This document shows, one piece after another, positions 18,048 to 27,430 of a stretch of 64,000 nucleotides of DNA (positions are counted from its first letter, which is position 1; each line of letters begins with the position of its first letter). The stretch is taken from assembly GCA_036639955.1 (NCBI GenBank), contig JAVWHP010000008.1:7430-71429 (forward strand). Direction: 5' to 3'. Under the pieces are notes generated by a model that searched no databases, was not told the DNA's origin, and worked only from the letters and a program-made list of their open reading frames with translations. Made by a program: the position numbers and the translations under genes. The stretch is from JAVWHP01 sp036639955. Lineage in GTDB: Bacteria > Bacillota_I > Bacilli_A > Erysipelotrichales > Erysipelotrichaceae.

Positions 18048-18932
18048 ATGAGTAAAAAAGAAAGTTCTCATTTAGGTAAAGGATTAGAAGCAATCTTTGG
18101 TGAAAGTCTATCTGATGTTTTAGAAGATATCCAACAAGGAAGTAATGATGCCTATGTGAATGGTAAATGTGAAGTGCTAGTTAAGGATATTAAACCAAAT
18201 CCTTATCAACCACGTAAAAAATTTGATGAAGCTAAAATAAAAGAATTAGCAGATTCTATAGTTATGCATGGGGTATTTACTCCAATCTTAATTAAAAAGA
18301 CGATTAATGGTTATGAATTAGTTGCTGGAGAACGACGTTTACGTGCTTCGAAACTTGCTAAATTAGAAAAAATACCTGCTATATTAGTTGATTTTGATGA
18401 TCAACAAATGATGGAAATAGCATTATTAGAAAACATTCAACGTGAAGATCTTAATGCTATAGAAGAAGCAATAGGTTACTCAAAACTTATAGATAAGTTA
18501 GGTTATACTCAAGACCAATTAGCTAGTAGAATAGGTAAAAGTAGAGAGTATGTAGCTAACTTATTAAGATTATTAAAGTTACCTACTAAGGTTCAAGAAT
18601 ATGTTATTAATAAAAAATTAACTATGGGACATGTACGTGCATTATTAGGTTTAGATAATAAAGATGATATAGAAATAGTAGCTATGCAAGCAATTAATCA
18701 AGGCTTATCTGTACGTAATGTAGAGAAACTAGTTAAATCTTTAAATGAACCTATAACTAATTCTAATTCGAAGAAGAATTATACTGAATTTGGAAATGTT
18801 GAAGCTATAATTCAATCTCGTCTACAAACACAAGTAAGAATTGACAATAAACAAATAGCAATTCGTTATAATGATGTAGAAGATTTAAATCGTATTTTAG
18901 AACTAATTGGTTGTTTAGAAGAACAATCATAA
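18048..18932 (+). CDS. spo0J: Chromosome-partitioning CTPase ParB/Spo0J
   Basis: The N-terminus HLGKGLEAIFGE is typical of ParB tails that stimulate ParA ATPase. The CTP-binding box VAGERRLRASKLA is at about 90-102, ALLENIQREDLNAIEEA at about 126-142, and the parS-reading helix-turn-helix YTQDQLASRIGKSREYVANL at about 151-170. A C-terminal dimerisation region ends the 294-residue protein. AAGGAGG lies 6 bases before the ATG. I saw no perfect 16-bp parS palindrome in the window, so its loading sites are probably outside or diverged. Confidence 0.95.
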   Translation: MSKKESSHLGKGLEAIFGESLSDVLEDIQQGSNDAYVNGKCEVLVKDIKPNPYQPRKKFDEAKIKELADSIVMHGVFTPILIKKTINGYELVAGERRLRASKLAKLEKIPAILVDFDDQQMMEIALLENIQREDLNAIEEAIGYSKLIDKLGYTQDQLASRIGKSREYVANLLRLLKLPTKVQEYVINKKLTMGHVRALLGLDNKDDIEIVAMQAINQGLSVRNVEKLVKSLNEPITNSNSKKNYTEFGNVEAIIQSRLQTQVRIDNKQIAIRYNDVEDLNRILELIGCLEEQS

Positions 18933-18952
18933 CGTCCTTATATAACTATTAT

Positions 18953-18982
18953 AATGTTGTAGCTATGCTACAACATTTTTAT
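18953..18982 (+). terminator. Rho-independent terminator after spo0J
   Basis: AATGTTGTAGC (18953-18963) and GCTACAACATT (18967-18977) form an 11-bp stem with a TAT loop and a T tail. It ends the partition operon. Confidence 0.9.
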
Positions 18983-19046
18983 ATAGGTAACAGTTTATAT
19001 TAGGATAATCATAAATCATTACATACAAGTAATTAGGAGGTATGTA

Positions 19047-19598
19047 ATGGATATAACAATGTTAACAAATTTATTAAAGCAAAGTGATAGTTATAATAAT
19101 ATTTATGATTGTGAATGCTGGGATTCTTTATGGAAGTCATATATTAATGAAAAAGAAAAGGAATACTGTATTTTAAGTGTAAAGGAAGCTATTCATCGTA
19201 TTATAAGTGAGGAAAATTTTCGTAATAAATCAAATTTTACTTCTTGTGAGGATAGTGGTGTTAATATAAGGGTTGGGAATATTTGTTATGTAGATTTTGG
19301 TTTATCTTATATTAATGAAGCTGGTTATCAGCATTTTGGTCTAATTATGAGCATAAAACATGGGAAAGCTTTAGTTATTCCTATGACTAGTAATCATAAT
19401 ACTTATTTAAATGCTAATCTTCGTGATCATCTACTTCCTATTGGTTTAATTAAAGGGATGAATCGTCCTTCTGTATTATTTTTAAATGATGCTCGTTTTA
19501 TTAATACTGCTCGTATTATTGATGTTAAGGCTTATATTCCTAAGTCTAGTAATTTATTTAAAGACATCCAAACTAAATTATTTAATTGTATGATGTAA
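19047..19598 (+). CDS. PemK/MazF-fold protein, orphan
   Basis: Residues about 75-183 fit the PemK-like beta-barrel: GNICYVDFGLSYINEAG, then HFGLIMSIKHGKALVIPMTS, then RPSVLFLNDARFINTARIID. The family includes ribosome-independent mRNA interferases. The first 75 residues (NIYDCECWDSLWKSYINEKE) are a helical extension not found in classical toxins. No antitoxin-like gene is adjacent, and it sits between the spo0J terminator and spoIIE, so a role other than a toxin-antitoxin pair is possible. TAGGAGG lies 7 bases upstream of the ATG. Confidence 0.6.
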   Translation: MDITMLTNLLKQSDSYNNIYDCECWDSLWKSYINEKEKEYCILSVKEAIHRIISEENFRNKSNFTSCEDSGVNIRVGNICYVDFGLSYINEAGYQHFGLIMSIKHGKALVIPMTSNHNTYLNANLRDHLLPIGLIKGMNRPSVLFLNDARFINTARIIDVKAYIPKSSNLFKDIQTKLFNCMM

Positions 19599-19659
19599 CA
19601 AGGTTCGACACTTTCTTTGATTAATATTTAATATTATATTATGGAAAGAGGTGTTTAAC

Positions 19660-21498
19660 TTGTATAAGGATGTTGTTTTAAATTCTACTGCTACTAATAA
19701 TACTAAAGATATATTAGTTTATTTTTTAACTATAAGTTTTTCAGTTATGTTAGGAAGTGTTTCTAATGTTTTTGTTTCTTCTATTGTTTTTATTTTTATT
19801 GGTTGTTTATTTCTTCGTAATTTTAATTGTTTCATATTAGCTTGTATCTCCATTATTCTTAGTAGTTTATATATTAGTTTATTTAATGCTTATGCTTATT
19901 TTATGTTATTCTTTTTATACGTTATAGCTTTAAAGATTCTTAAATTATTAAATTTTAATACTTATAAATATAGCCCTTATGTATCTTGTGTATTGGGTTT
20001 TATGTTTAGTATATATTTAACTTATGATTATAATTTAGCTTTTAGTGTAGTCATTGTTTCTTTATTACTTGTAAGTGTTTTATCAAATGACTATCATTAT
20101 TCGATACCTAATATACTCAATAGAAATATTATTAGTTTAATAATATTTTCTATTGTCTTAGTATTTAATGTATTAACTAATAATTATTATATAATGGAGA
20201 GTTATTTTATATTCTTAATAATTATAAGTTTATTATTAAATACTAAGGATTACCTATTACTTTTACTATGTATAGTATTGCTAAATATTAATGTGCCTAG
20301 TAGTTGGTACATTATATTTAGCTTAGTAAATGTGTGTAAAAGTAATAAGTTAATCTGTATATTAGGTATTGGTTATATAGGGTATTTATATGGTAATAGT
20401 TATAATGATATATTATTATATGCTAGTGTTATGATATTTAGTATGTTATATAAAGAGAAGGTTATCGAGAAAGATGAACACAGTGAAGTTAATAGATATT
20501 TAAATGCTCAAATAAATAATTATGCTAATATTTTCTTAAGCTTATCACAGTTTTATAAACATAAAAGTGATTTAGAATCTGAAGTATTAATTAGTATGAG
20601 TGATGCTTTATGTTATAGTGCTTATACGATAAGAAATAATGAATATATTTATCAAGCTAATGAGAATAAGCTGATCAACGTACTAAAGGCTTATCATTAT
20701 GAATTTACTAGATTTAAATATGAAGAATCTAATAATATAATAACTTTAAATATTAATTTAAAGAATATAAGTAGAAGTGAAATAAGAGATAACCTTATTC
20801 CTCTATTGGAGAATATAATAGATAATAAATTCATGATTGAAGAGGATACTGGAAACAGTTTAGGAAATAGTTTTCATCGTTTAAAACTAAAAACCATTAT
20901 GCCATATAAAGTAGAAACTAGTGGAAGTTCTTTAAAGAATTATAACCATGAGAATGGAGATAACTATAGTATATTTAATTATAAACAATACGCTGTATGC
21001 ATTATATCTGATGGTATGGGGAATTCATTGATAGCTAATGAAACTAGTAGATGTATAACTAATATATTTCAAAGAATGATACAAAGTAATATCGCGATTG
21101 ATCAAGCGATTAAGTGTATAAATAAGTTAATACATAGTGATGAATATGCAACAGTTGATATAATAAGTTTTGATCAAATCAATGGTAAAGCATATATATG
21201 TAAATCTGCAGCATGTCCTACTTATTTAATAAGAGATAATAAGATAATTAAAATAGATGGAGCTTCTTTACCTATAGGAATAATAAATGAAATCCAGCTA
21301 GATATGTATATAGTAGATATTAAAATTAATGATTATTTTTTAATGATAAGTGATGGAGTAGAGGCAAATGAAGTAGAAGAATGGATCAAAACAACAAAAG
21401 AATATAAGATGAAAAATGATATAAATACATTTATTAATATATTAGAAAATAAACAAAGAAAAGATGCATCAACTATACTATTAGCATTAGTAAAATAA
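19660..21498 (+). CDS. spoIIE: SpoIIE-like membrane PP2C phosphatase
   Basis: The first 270 residues hold about ten membrane helices. A linker follows, then a PP2C domain: SSLKNYNHENGDNYSIF, then VCIISDGMGNSLIANE, ATVDIISFDQ, GASLPIGIINEIQLD, YFLMISDGVEANE and KDASTILLALVK. The metal-binding aspartates (GDNYS, SDGMG, ISDGV, KDAST) are retained. In spore-formers SpoIIE dephosphorylates SpoIIAA to activate sigma-F at the polar septum. At 613 residues it is well short of the B. subtilis protein (about 827), mostly in the middle region. I chose TTG at 19660 with AGAGGTG 7 bases upstream; GTG at 19651 overlaps that site. tilS-hpt-ftsH follow, as in Bacillus. Confidence 0.8.
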   Translation: MYKDVVLNSTATNNTKDILVYFLTISFSVMLGSVSNVFVSSIVFIFIGCLFLRNFNCFILACISIILSSLYISLFNAYAYFMLFFLYVIALKILKLLNFNTYKYSPYVSCVLGFMFSIYLTYDYNLAFSVVIVSLLLVSVLSNDYHYSIPNILNRNIISLIIFSIVLVFNVLTNNYYIMESYFIFLIIISLLLNTKDYLLLLLCIVLLNINVPSSWYIIFSLVNVCKSNKLICILGIGYIGYLYGNSYNDILLYASVMIFSMLYKEKVIEKDEHSEVNRYLNAQINNYANIFLSLSQFYKHKSDLESEVLISMSDALCYSAYTIRNNEYIYQANENKLINVLKAYHYEFTRFKYEESNNIITLNINLKNISRSEIRDNLIPLLENIIDNKFMIEEDTGNSLGNSFHRLKLKTIMPYKVETSGSSLKNYNHENGDNYSIFNYKQYAVCIISDGMGNSLIANETSRCITNIFQRMIQSNIAIDQAIKCINKLIHSDEYATVDIISFDQINGKAYICKSAACPTYLIRDNKIIKIDGASLPIGIINEIQLDMYIVDIKINDYFLMISDGVEANEVEEWIKTTKEYKMKNDINTFINILENKQRKDASTILLALVK

Positions 21499-21547
21499 TA
21501 AATCATGTGTTATAATTAGTAAGAATAAAGCAATTCTGAGGTATAAA

Positions 21548-22777
21548 ATGACTAATAGTAATATAAATAACTTTATAGATAAAACATGGGTAGTAGCTGT
21601 ATCAGGAGGAGCCGATAGTATGGCTCTTTTAAATATGGCTTACGAATTAAAACTAAATATAAGTGTAGCACATGTGAATTATAAAAAAAGAATAACAGCA
21701 GATAGAGATATGGAAGGAGTAATGAACTACTGCAAACTCAGGGGAATTCCCTGCTTTGTACATATTGTAACTGAACATGCAGAAGGTAATTTCCAAGAGT
21801 TTGCACGTGACCTTCGCTACAATTTCTTTAAAGAAATAGTAGCTAAGACACGAGCACATGGTGTGCTAGTAGCTCATCACTTAGATGATTTGATTGAAAC
21901 CTATATTATACAAAAAGAAAGAAAAGGAATAGTTAAATACTATGGGATTAAAGAAGAAGCCATTATAAAAAAAGTATTAGTAAAAAGAGTATTGTTAAGT
22001 TATACTAAAAAAGAATTAGAAAATTATTGTAAAGAAAAGAATATAACTTATTATAATGATGAAAGTAATTATAGTAAAACTTATACTAGAAATAGAATAA
22101 GAATAGATTATATAAATAATTTAAGTAAGAAAGAAAAATTAAGCAAGCTAGATGAAATAAATTTAGCGAATAAAGCTTTAAGTGAATTTAATACACAAGC
22201 TAAATTTATTTATCTAGCATGGGATAATAAGCTATCAAGTTTAAGGAAATATGATGATAATATAATAAGCTATGTAGTTATGAAGTGGATAAATAAAAAT
22301 TTAAATGTGTATAGAATAAGTAAAAAGAATATAAATGAAATAGTTAAATTGATAATTGGTAATGAAAAGAATTGGAAACATGATATTAATAAAATATATC
22401 AAATATATAATAACTATGATCAATTAGATTTTATTAATATCAACAATATAGGGTATAATGATATATATGATGAATTAGAAATAATAAAGAAAGATTATTA
22501 TGAAATAAGAAAAGAAGGAAATACTATAGAGGGATTCAATTTATATGAAGAAGACTATCCTATAAGTATAAGAAATGCTAAGACTGACGATGTAATTGAG
22601 ATGAGATACGGAAAGAAAACGTTAAAAAGATTTTTTATAGATAAGAAAATATCTTTAAAAGAACGCAAAATATGGCCTGTAGTTGTGAATTCTGTGGGAA
22701 ATGTTATATTTGTACCTGAATTAGGGTGTGATGTTAAACATTACTCTAACAATATGAGCTGGTTTATGATAAAATAA
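21548..22777 (+). CDS. tilS: tRNA(Ile)-lysidine synthetase
   Basis: TilS attaches lysine to C34 of the CAU-anticodon isoleucine tRNA, so that AUA is read correctly. This is important in an AT-rich genome that uses AUA heavily. The PP-loop VAVSGGADSMALLNMA is at about 16-31, HHLDDLIETY at about 115, and RNRIRIDYI at about 181. The C-terminal domain ends with MRYGKKTLKRFF and KERKIWPVVV, typical of TilS. CTGAGGT precedes the ATG. It lies 49 bases after spoIIE and 23 before hpt. Confidence 0.92.
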   Translation: MTNSNINNFIDKTWVVAVSGGADSMALLNMAYELKLNISVAHVNYKKRITADRDMEGVMNYCKLRGIPCFVHIVTEHAEGNFQEFARDLRYNFFKEIVAKTRAHGVLVAHHLDDLIETYIIQKERKGIVKYYGIKEEAIIKKVLVKRVLLSYTKKELENYCKEKNITYYNDESNYSKTYTRNRIRIDYINNLSKKEKLSKLDEINLANKALSEFNTQAKFIYLAWDNKLSSLRKYDDNIISYVVMKWINKNLNVYRISKKNINEIVKLIIGNEKNWKHDINKIYQIYNNYDQLDFININNIGYNDIYDELEIIKKDYYEIRKEGNTIEGFNLYEEDYPISIRNAKTDDVIEMRYGKKTLKRFFIDKKISLKERKIWPVVVNSVGNVIFVPELGCDVKHYSNNMSWFMIK

Positions 22778-22800
22778 ACTAGTATACCTGGAGGAATAAA

Positions 22801-23349
22801 ATGCAAAATGATATAGAACGAATACTAATAAATCAACAAACAATTGAAGATAAATGCGAAGAGCTTGGTAATAGGATTAGTGTTGATTATGCCGAAACTA
22901 AAAATAAGCTGTTAGTAATATGTTTGTTGAATGGATCTATACCGTTTTTCGCACAGTTAATTAAAAGCATTGATATAGAAATAGAATATGATTGCATATC
23001 AATAAAAAGCTATGAAGGAACTAAGTCATGTAATATTCAAATATTAAAAGATATTAATGCTGAAGTAAAGAATCGAGATATACTATTAGTAGAAGATATT
23101 GTAGACACTGGAAGAACCTTAGGATGTGTAAAAGCGTTATATACAGATAGAGGTGCTACAAGCATTAAAATTGTAAGTTTATTAAATAAGCCATCAAGAA
23201 GAACAGAAGAAGTGTTAATTGATTATTGTGGGTTTGACATAGAAGACGAATATGTTGTTGGATATGGGATGGATTATAATCAAAGTTATCGAAATCTTCC
23301 TTATATAGGAATACTAAAAAAAGAAGTTTACCAGTCAAATGGAGGTTAG
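22801..23349 (+). CDS. hpt: Hypoxanthine (guanine) phosphoribosyltransferase
   Basis: A purine-salvage enzyme forming IMP or GMP from the base and PRPP. The PRPP loop ILLVEDIVDTGRTLGCV (about 94-110) is canonical. CLLNGSIPFFAQL (about 41) and DYCGFDIEDEYVVGYGMDY (about 140-158) are also family signatures. Length 182 is normal. GGAGG lies 7 bases before the ATG. It is part of the conserved tilS-hpt-ftsH group, and ftsH starts 5 bases after its stop codon. Confidence 0.95.
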   Translation: MQNDIERILINQQTIEDKCEELGNRISVDYAETKNKLLVICLLNGSIPFFAQLIKSIDIEIEYDCISIKSYEGTKSCNIQILKDINAEVKNRDILLVEDIVDTGRTLGCVKALYTDRGATSIKIVSLLNKPSRRTEEVLIDYCGFDIEDEYVVGYGMDYNQSYRNLPYIGILKKEVYQSNGG

Positions 23350-23354
23350 AGTAA

Positions 23355-25412
23355 ATGAATAAGAAAATGAATGTATTAAAATTTTTACCTTATGTATTTG
23401 TTTCATTTATCATAGGAGCATTAATTGTTTCTAGTATGCAAAGTGGAGCAAATAACTTTGCCGCAAATGAATTTAGAGCAAAAGCTGATAAAATGACATT
23501 TGGAGATGTAGATATAACTGTAGGTGGAGTAATGTTAAACGTTACTGGAATTTATGTAGAAGAAGGAAAGAATGTTTCCTTCAGTGTGAGCCTTCCAAAG
23601 ACTGAAACAAATATCCAATATTTAGATAAAGTATTGAATGAGAATGGAACTAATAAAGTTACATCAATTGATGGTACTCAAAGAAATATTTTCTTAGATT
23701 TAATTACATCATTTTTACCTATAGTAGTTATGCTTGGTTTAGGATTCTTCTTAATTAGTAAGATGAATTCAGGACAAGGAAGTAAAGCGATGGATTTTGC
23801 TAAATCTAGAGCTAAAATTGAAGGCGATATTAAAATTAGATTTAAAGATGTTGCTGGATGTAAAGAAGAAAAAGAAGAAGTTAAAGAAATTATAGATTAT
23901 TTAAGAAATCCTAAGAAGTTCTCTGATATGGGAGCTAGAATTCCTAAGGGTATGTTATTAGTAGGTCCTCCAGGAACTGGTAAGACTCTACTAGCTAAAG
24001 CTGTGGCAGGAGAAGCAGATGTTCCTTTCTTCTCAATTTCTGGTTCTGATTTCGTAGAAATGTTTGTTGGAACCGGAGCAGGAAGAGTTAGAGATATGTT
24101 CAAGAAAGCTAACCAAACTGCACCTTGTATTGTATTTATCGATGAAATTGATGCCGTAGGACGTAAACGTGGTGCCGGTATTGGTGGAGGTAATGATGAA
24201 CGTGAACAAACTTTAAACCAATTACTTGTAGAAATGGATGGTATTGGTGAAAATAAAGGTATAGTAATCATAGCTGCTACTAATAGAGCTGATGTTCTTG
24301 ACCCAGCCCTATTAAGATCTGGACGTTTCGATCGTCAGATAACAGTAGATCTACCAGATAAAGAAGGTAGAACAGAAATCCTTGCGGTACATGCTTCTAA
24401 TAAGAAGTTTGCTAAAGATGTAAACTTTGAAAATATCGCTAAAAGAACACCGGGATTCTCGGGTGCTGATTTAGAAAATGTACTTAATGAAGGTGCTATT
24501 CTAGCAGTTCGTTCAGAACAAAAAGAAATCCATATGGTAGATTTAGAAGAAGCTATCGACCGTGTTATGGGTGGACCTGCTAAAGTATCTAAGAAATATA
24601 GTGAAAAAGAAAAGAAACGTGTTGCTTTCCATGAAGCTGGACATACAATTATTGGTTTAAAACTTGAAGGTGCTTATGCTGTAGAAAAAGTAACTATAGT
24701 TCCTCGTGGAAAAGCTGGTGGTTATAATCTAATGACACCTAAAGAAGAAACATATTACGAAACTAAAAGTGATCTTCTTTCTAGAATCGTTGGTTCTATG
24801 GGTGGTCGTGCAGCTGAAGAAATTATGTTTGGTGATGTAAGTAATGGTGCTACTGGTGATATTCAATCAGCTAGTGAAGTTGCTCGTAATATGGTTAAAT
24901 TATATGGTATGTCAGAATTAGGACCAATCCTATTTGATAATCGTTATAGTGAAGACCAAAATATGTATTCACCTGATCTTGGTAAAAAAATTGATGATGA
25001 AGTACGTAAAATTATTAATGATGCTTTAGATCGTGCTAGAATTGTTATTAAAGAAAATAAACCTTTACTAGAATTAATAGCTAACACACTATTAGAAAAA
25101 GAAACTTTAACTAGTGAGGAAATTCAAAACCTAGAAAAGTTCGGTCAATTAAATGATCCTAATGTATTCATTGAACCTACTAAAACACCTGTTGATGAAT
25201 TAGTTGAAGATAATACTACAGAAGAAGGGACTACAGAAGCAGTTAATGAAGATCTTAGTAAACAAGATGAAACAGTAGTTGATACTCAAGAAAAAATGAC
25301 TACAGTTATAGTAGAAGAAGAACCTGCTAAAAGCAAAAAGACTTCTAATGCTAAAAAAAATAAAGAAGATAAAGAAGAAAAAAAAGATAAAGAAGTAAAA
25401 GAAGATAAGTAG
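23355..25412 (+). CDS. ftsH: ATP-dependent zinc metalloprotease FtsH
   Basis: This membrane-anchored AAA+ protease has two membrane helices (about 9-27 and 116-135) flanking a small external domain. Walker A is GPPGTGKT (about 204-211), the pore loop is FVEMFVG, Walker B is CIVFIDEIDAVG, the second region of homology is NRADVLDPALLRSGRFDR, and the zinc site is HEAGH (about 426-430). The usual GVGASRVRD reads GTGAGRVRD here. The last 60 residues are a Lys/Glu-rich tail (KKNKEDKEEKKDKEVKEDK), longer and more charged than usual. It degrades unfolded or unassembled membrane proteins and specific regulators. Confidence 0.97.
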   Translation: MNKKMNVLKFLPYVFVSFIIGALIVSSMQSGANNFAANEFRAKADKMTFGDVDITVGGVMLNVTGIYVEEGKNVSFSVSLPKTETNIQYLDKVLNENGTNKVTSIDGTQRNIFLDLITSFLPIVVMLGLGFFLISKMNSGQGSKAMDFAKSRAKIEGDIKIRFKDVAGCKEEKEEVKEIIDYLRNPKKFSDMGARIPKGMLLVGPPGTGKTLLAKAVAGEADVPFFSISGSDFVEMFVGTGAGRVRDMFKKANQTAPCIVFIDEIDAVGRKRGAGIGGGNDEREQTLNQLLVEMDGIGENKGIVIIAATNRADVLDPALLRSGRFDRQITVDLPDKEGRTEILAVHASNKKFAKDVNFENIAKRTPGFSGADLENVLNEGAILAVRSEQKEIHMVDLEEAIDRVMGGPAKVSKKYSEKEKKRVAFHEAGHTIIGLKLEGAYAVEKVTIVPRGKAGGYNLMTPKEETYYETKSDLLSRIVGSMGGRAAEEIMFGDVSNGATGDIQSASEVARNMVKLYGMSELGPILFDNRYSEDQNMYSPDLGKKIDDEVRKIINDALDRARIVIKENKPLLELIANTLLEKETLTSEEIQNLEKFGQLNDPNVFIEPTKTPVDELVEDNTTEEGTTEAVNEDLSKQDETVVDTQEKMTTVIVEEEPAKSKKTSNAKKNKEDKEEKKDKEVKEDK

Positions 25413-25420
25413 ATAAATAC

Positions 25421-25450
25421 GGACCGGCTAAAATGACGGTCCTTTTATTT
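25421..25450 (+). terminator. Rho-independent terminator after ftsH
   Basis: GGACCG (25421-25426) pairs with CGGTCC (25437-25442) around a 10-base loop, followed by TTTTATTT. Confidence 0.85.
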
Positions 25451-25489
25451 AGCTTATATATATAGTAGGATGAATTATCATAAAAAATA

Positions 25490-25498
25490 TGTTATACT
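25490..25498 (+). promoter_or_regulatory. Extended -10 promoter before hslO
   Basis: TGTTATACT fits TGnTATAAT with one mismatch and lies about 25 bases before the hslO start codon, downstream of the ftsH terminator. Confidence 0.55.
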
Positions 25499-25523
25499 TA
25501 TGCAGAAATAGTGAGGTATATAT

Positions 25524-26426
25524 ATGACAAATAATAAACATCAAGATAGATTAATTAAAGCTATGGCAAGACAAGGCAGAGTAATGATATACATTAATGA
25601 AACTACTAATCTAGTCGAAGAAAACAGAATAAATCATGACATGTGGCCAACATCAGCGGCAGCTTTAGGAAGAACATTAAGTATCGGAAGTATTATGGGA
25701 TCTATGCTAAAAAATGAAGAAGAGAAAATAATTATTCAAATTAATGGTGGCGGCCCAATCGGAACTATCATGGTAGATGCTAAAAGTAATGGTGAAGTAC
25801 GAGGCTTCGTCGGAGATCCTCACCAATACATGACATATAATGATACAAAAAAATTAGCTGTAGGAATAGCAGTAGGTAAAGAAGGAACCCTAAAAGTAAC
25901 TAAAGATTTAGCAATGAAAGACAGTTTTGGAGGAACAGTAGCACTTCAAACAGGAGAAATAGGCGATGATTTTGCCTATTACTTTGCAATGAGTGAACAA
26001 CGCCCTTCAGTAGTAGCACTTGGTGTATTAGTAAGTAAAGAAAATACTATATTAGCAAGTGGTGGGCTACTAATTCAAATGCTACCAGATGCAACAGAAG
26101 AAGATATCCAAATAAGTGAACAACTACTAAAGAAACTTAAACCAATAACAACATATTTAAGTGATGGTTTAACATTAGAACAGATATTAGATGAATGCTA
26201 TGATGACATCAATATTTTAGAAAAGATAGATATTAATGGTTACTGTAATTGTGGAAAAGAAAAATTTAAACGTGTTCTAACAACCCTAACTTCAGAAGAA
26301 AGACTAACAATGATTAATGAAGACCATGGATGTGAATGCGTATGTCAATTCTGTGGAAAGAAATACCAATTCTCAGAATCAGAACTAATCGATCTTAATA
26401 ACTTTGTTGAGAGGTATAAAAAATAA
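25524..26426 (+). CDS. hslO: Redox-regulated chaperone Hsp33
   Basis: Hsp33 is a holdase activated by oxidation of four zinc-bound cysteines. The N-terminal domain has SAAALGRTLSIGSIMGSML and INGGGPIGTIMVDA. The C-terminal zinc centre is present as CNCGKEKF (about 238) and CVCQFCGKKYQF (about 271-282). Length 300 is normal. TGAGG precedes the ATG. The stop codon overlaps the dusB start (TAATG), so translation is coupled. The hslO-dusB pair is common in Bacillota. Confidence 0.95.
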   Translation: MTNNKHQDRLIKAMARQGRVMIYINETTNLVEENRINHDMWPTSAAALGRTLSIGSIMGSMLKNEEEKIIIQINGGGPIGTIMVDAKSNGEVRGFVGDPHQYMTYNDTKKLAVGIAVGKEGTLKVTKDLAMKDSFGGTVALQTGEIGDDFAYYFAMSEQRPSVVALGVLVSKENTILASGGLLIQMLPDATEEDIQISEQLLKKLKPITTYLSDGLTLEQILDECYDDINILEKIDINGYCNCGKEKFKRVLTTLTSEERLTMINEDHGCECVCQFCGKKYQFSESELIDLNNFVERYKK

Positions 26427-27418
26427 TGTGGAAAATAGGCAACATAGAAATAGCTAATCAAGTAGTATTAGCTCCTATGGCTGGAATAAGTAATGAAGCA
26501 TTTAGAACTATCGCTAAACAATTTGGTGCAGGCTTAATATATGCTGAAATGGTAAGTGACAAAGCTTTAATGTACCAAAACGTAAAAACATTAGGTATGA
26601 CAAACGTTAATAAAGATGAACATCCTTTAACTATGCAACTCTTTGGTAAAGATGTAGATTCTATGGTTAAAGCAGCTATTCAAATTGATAAAGACTGTGA
26701 CTGTGACATCATTGATATTAACATGGGATGTCCTGTAAACAAAGTTATCAAAGCAGGTAGTGGTAGTGCTTTAATGAAAGATATTCCTTATGCTACTAAT
26801 TTAATAAAAGAAATAATAGCTAATGTTAATAAACCAGTAACGGTTAAAATGCGTTCAGGTTGGGATAATGATCATATAAATGCAGTAGAACTAGCTAAAT
26901 CTTTAGAATCCATAGGAGTAGCTGCTATAGCAGTTCATGGTAGAACTCGTAAACAAATGTATGAAGGAACTGCTGACTGGTCTATCATTAAAGCAGTAAA
27001 ACAAGCAGTAAATATACCAGTAATAGGTAATGGAGATATTAAAACGCCATTAGATGCGAAAAGAATGCTTGAAGAGACAGGATGTGATGCTGTCATGATA
27101 GGTAGAGCAGCCCTAGGTAATCCTTGGATAATAAAGGAAACAGTCAATTATTTAGAGAATGGAATAATAACTGATGAAGCTAATATAGAAGAAAAATTCA
27201 AACTAGCAAGATTACATGCTAATAAACTAGTAACTTTAAAAGGAGAAAAAGTAGGAATGAAAGAAATGCGTGGACATGGAGCCTGGTACGTTAAAGGATT
27301 ACATGGATCACACCAAATTAAAGACCAATTAGCTAAAGTTAATACTTTAGAAGAATTTAATAATATACTAAGTAAATATGAGGAAGAATATGGTACAATG
27401 AATATAATAAAAGATTAA
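26426..27418 (+). CDS. dusB: tRNA-dihydrouridine synthase (DusB-like)
   Basis: A flavoenzyme that reduces specific uridines in tRNA. Signatures are LAPMAGISNEAFR (about 15-27), DINMGCPVNKVIKAGSGSAL with the catalytic Cys at about 99, VKMRSGWD, AVHGRTRKQMYEG and VIGNGDIKTP, ending with MIGRAALGNPW for FMN phosphate binding. Length 330 is normal. It is the second gene of the hslO operon, with the acyltransferase gene 12 bases downstream. Confidence 0.93.
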   Translation: MWKIGNIEIANQVVLAPMAGISNEAFRTIAKQFGAGLIYAEMVSDKALMYQNVKTLGMTNVNKDEHPLTMQLFGKDVDSMVKAAIQIDKDCDCDIIDINMGCPVNKVIKAGSGSALMKDIPYATNLIKEIIANVNKPVTVKMRSGWDNDHINAVELAKSLESIGVAAIAVHGRTRKQMYEGTADWSIIKAVKQAVNIPVIGNGDIKTPLDAKRMLEETGCDAVMIGRAALGNPWIIKETVNYLENGIITDEANIEEKFKLARLHANKLVTLKGEKVGMKEMRGHGAWYVKGLHGSHQIKDQLAKVNTLEEFNNILSKYEEEYGTMNIIKD

Positions 27419-27430
27419 AGGTGACTAATT

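Noticed and set aside
16483..18932. parS palindrome near noc-soj-spo0J
   Set aside because: I looked for a TGTTTCACGTGAAACA-like site and saw none here, so none is reported.
23897..24271. Minus-strand frame inside ftsH
   Set aside because: It is antisense to the conserved AAA+ core of ftsH, so it is a shadow frame.
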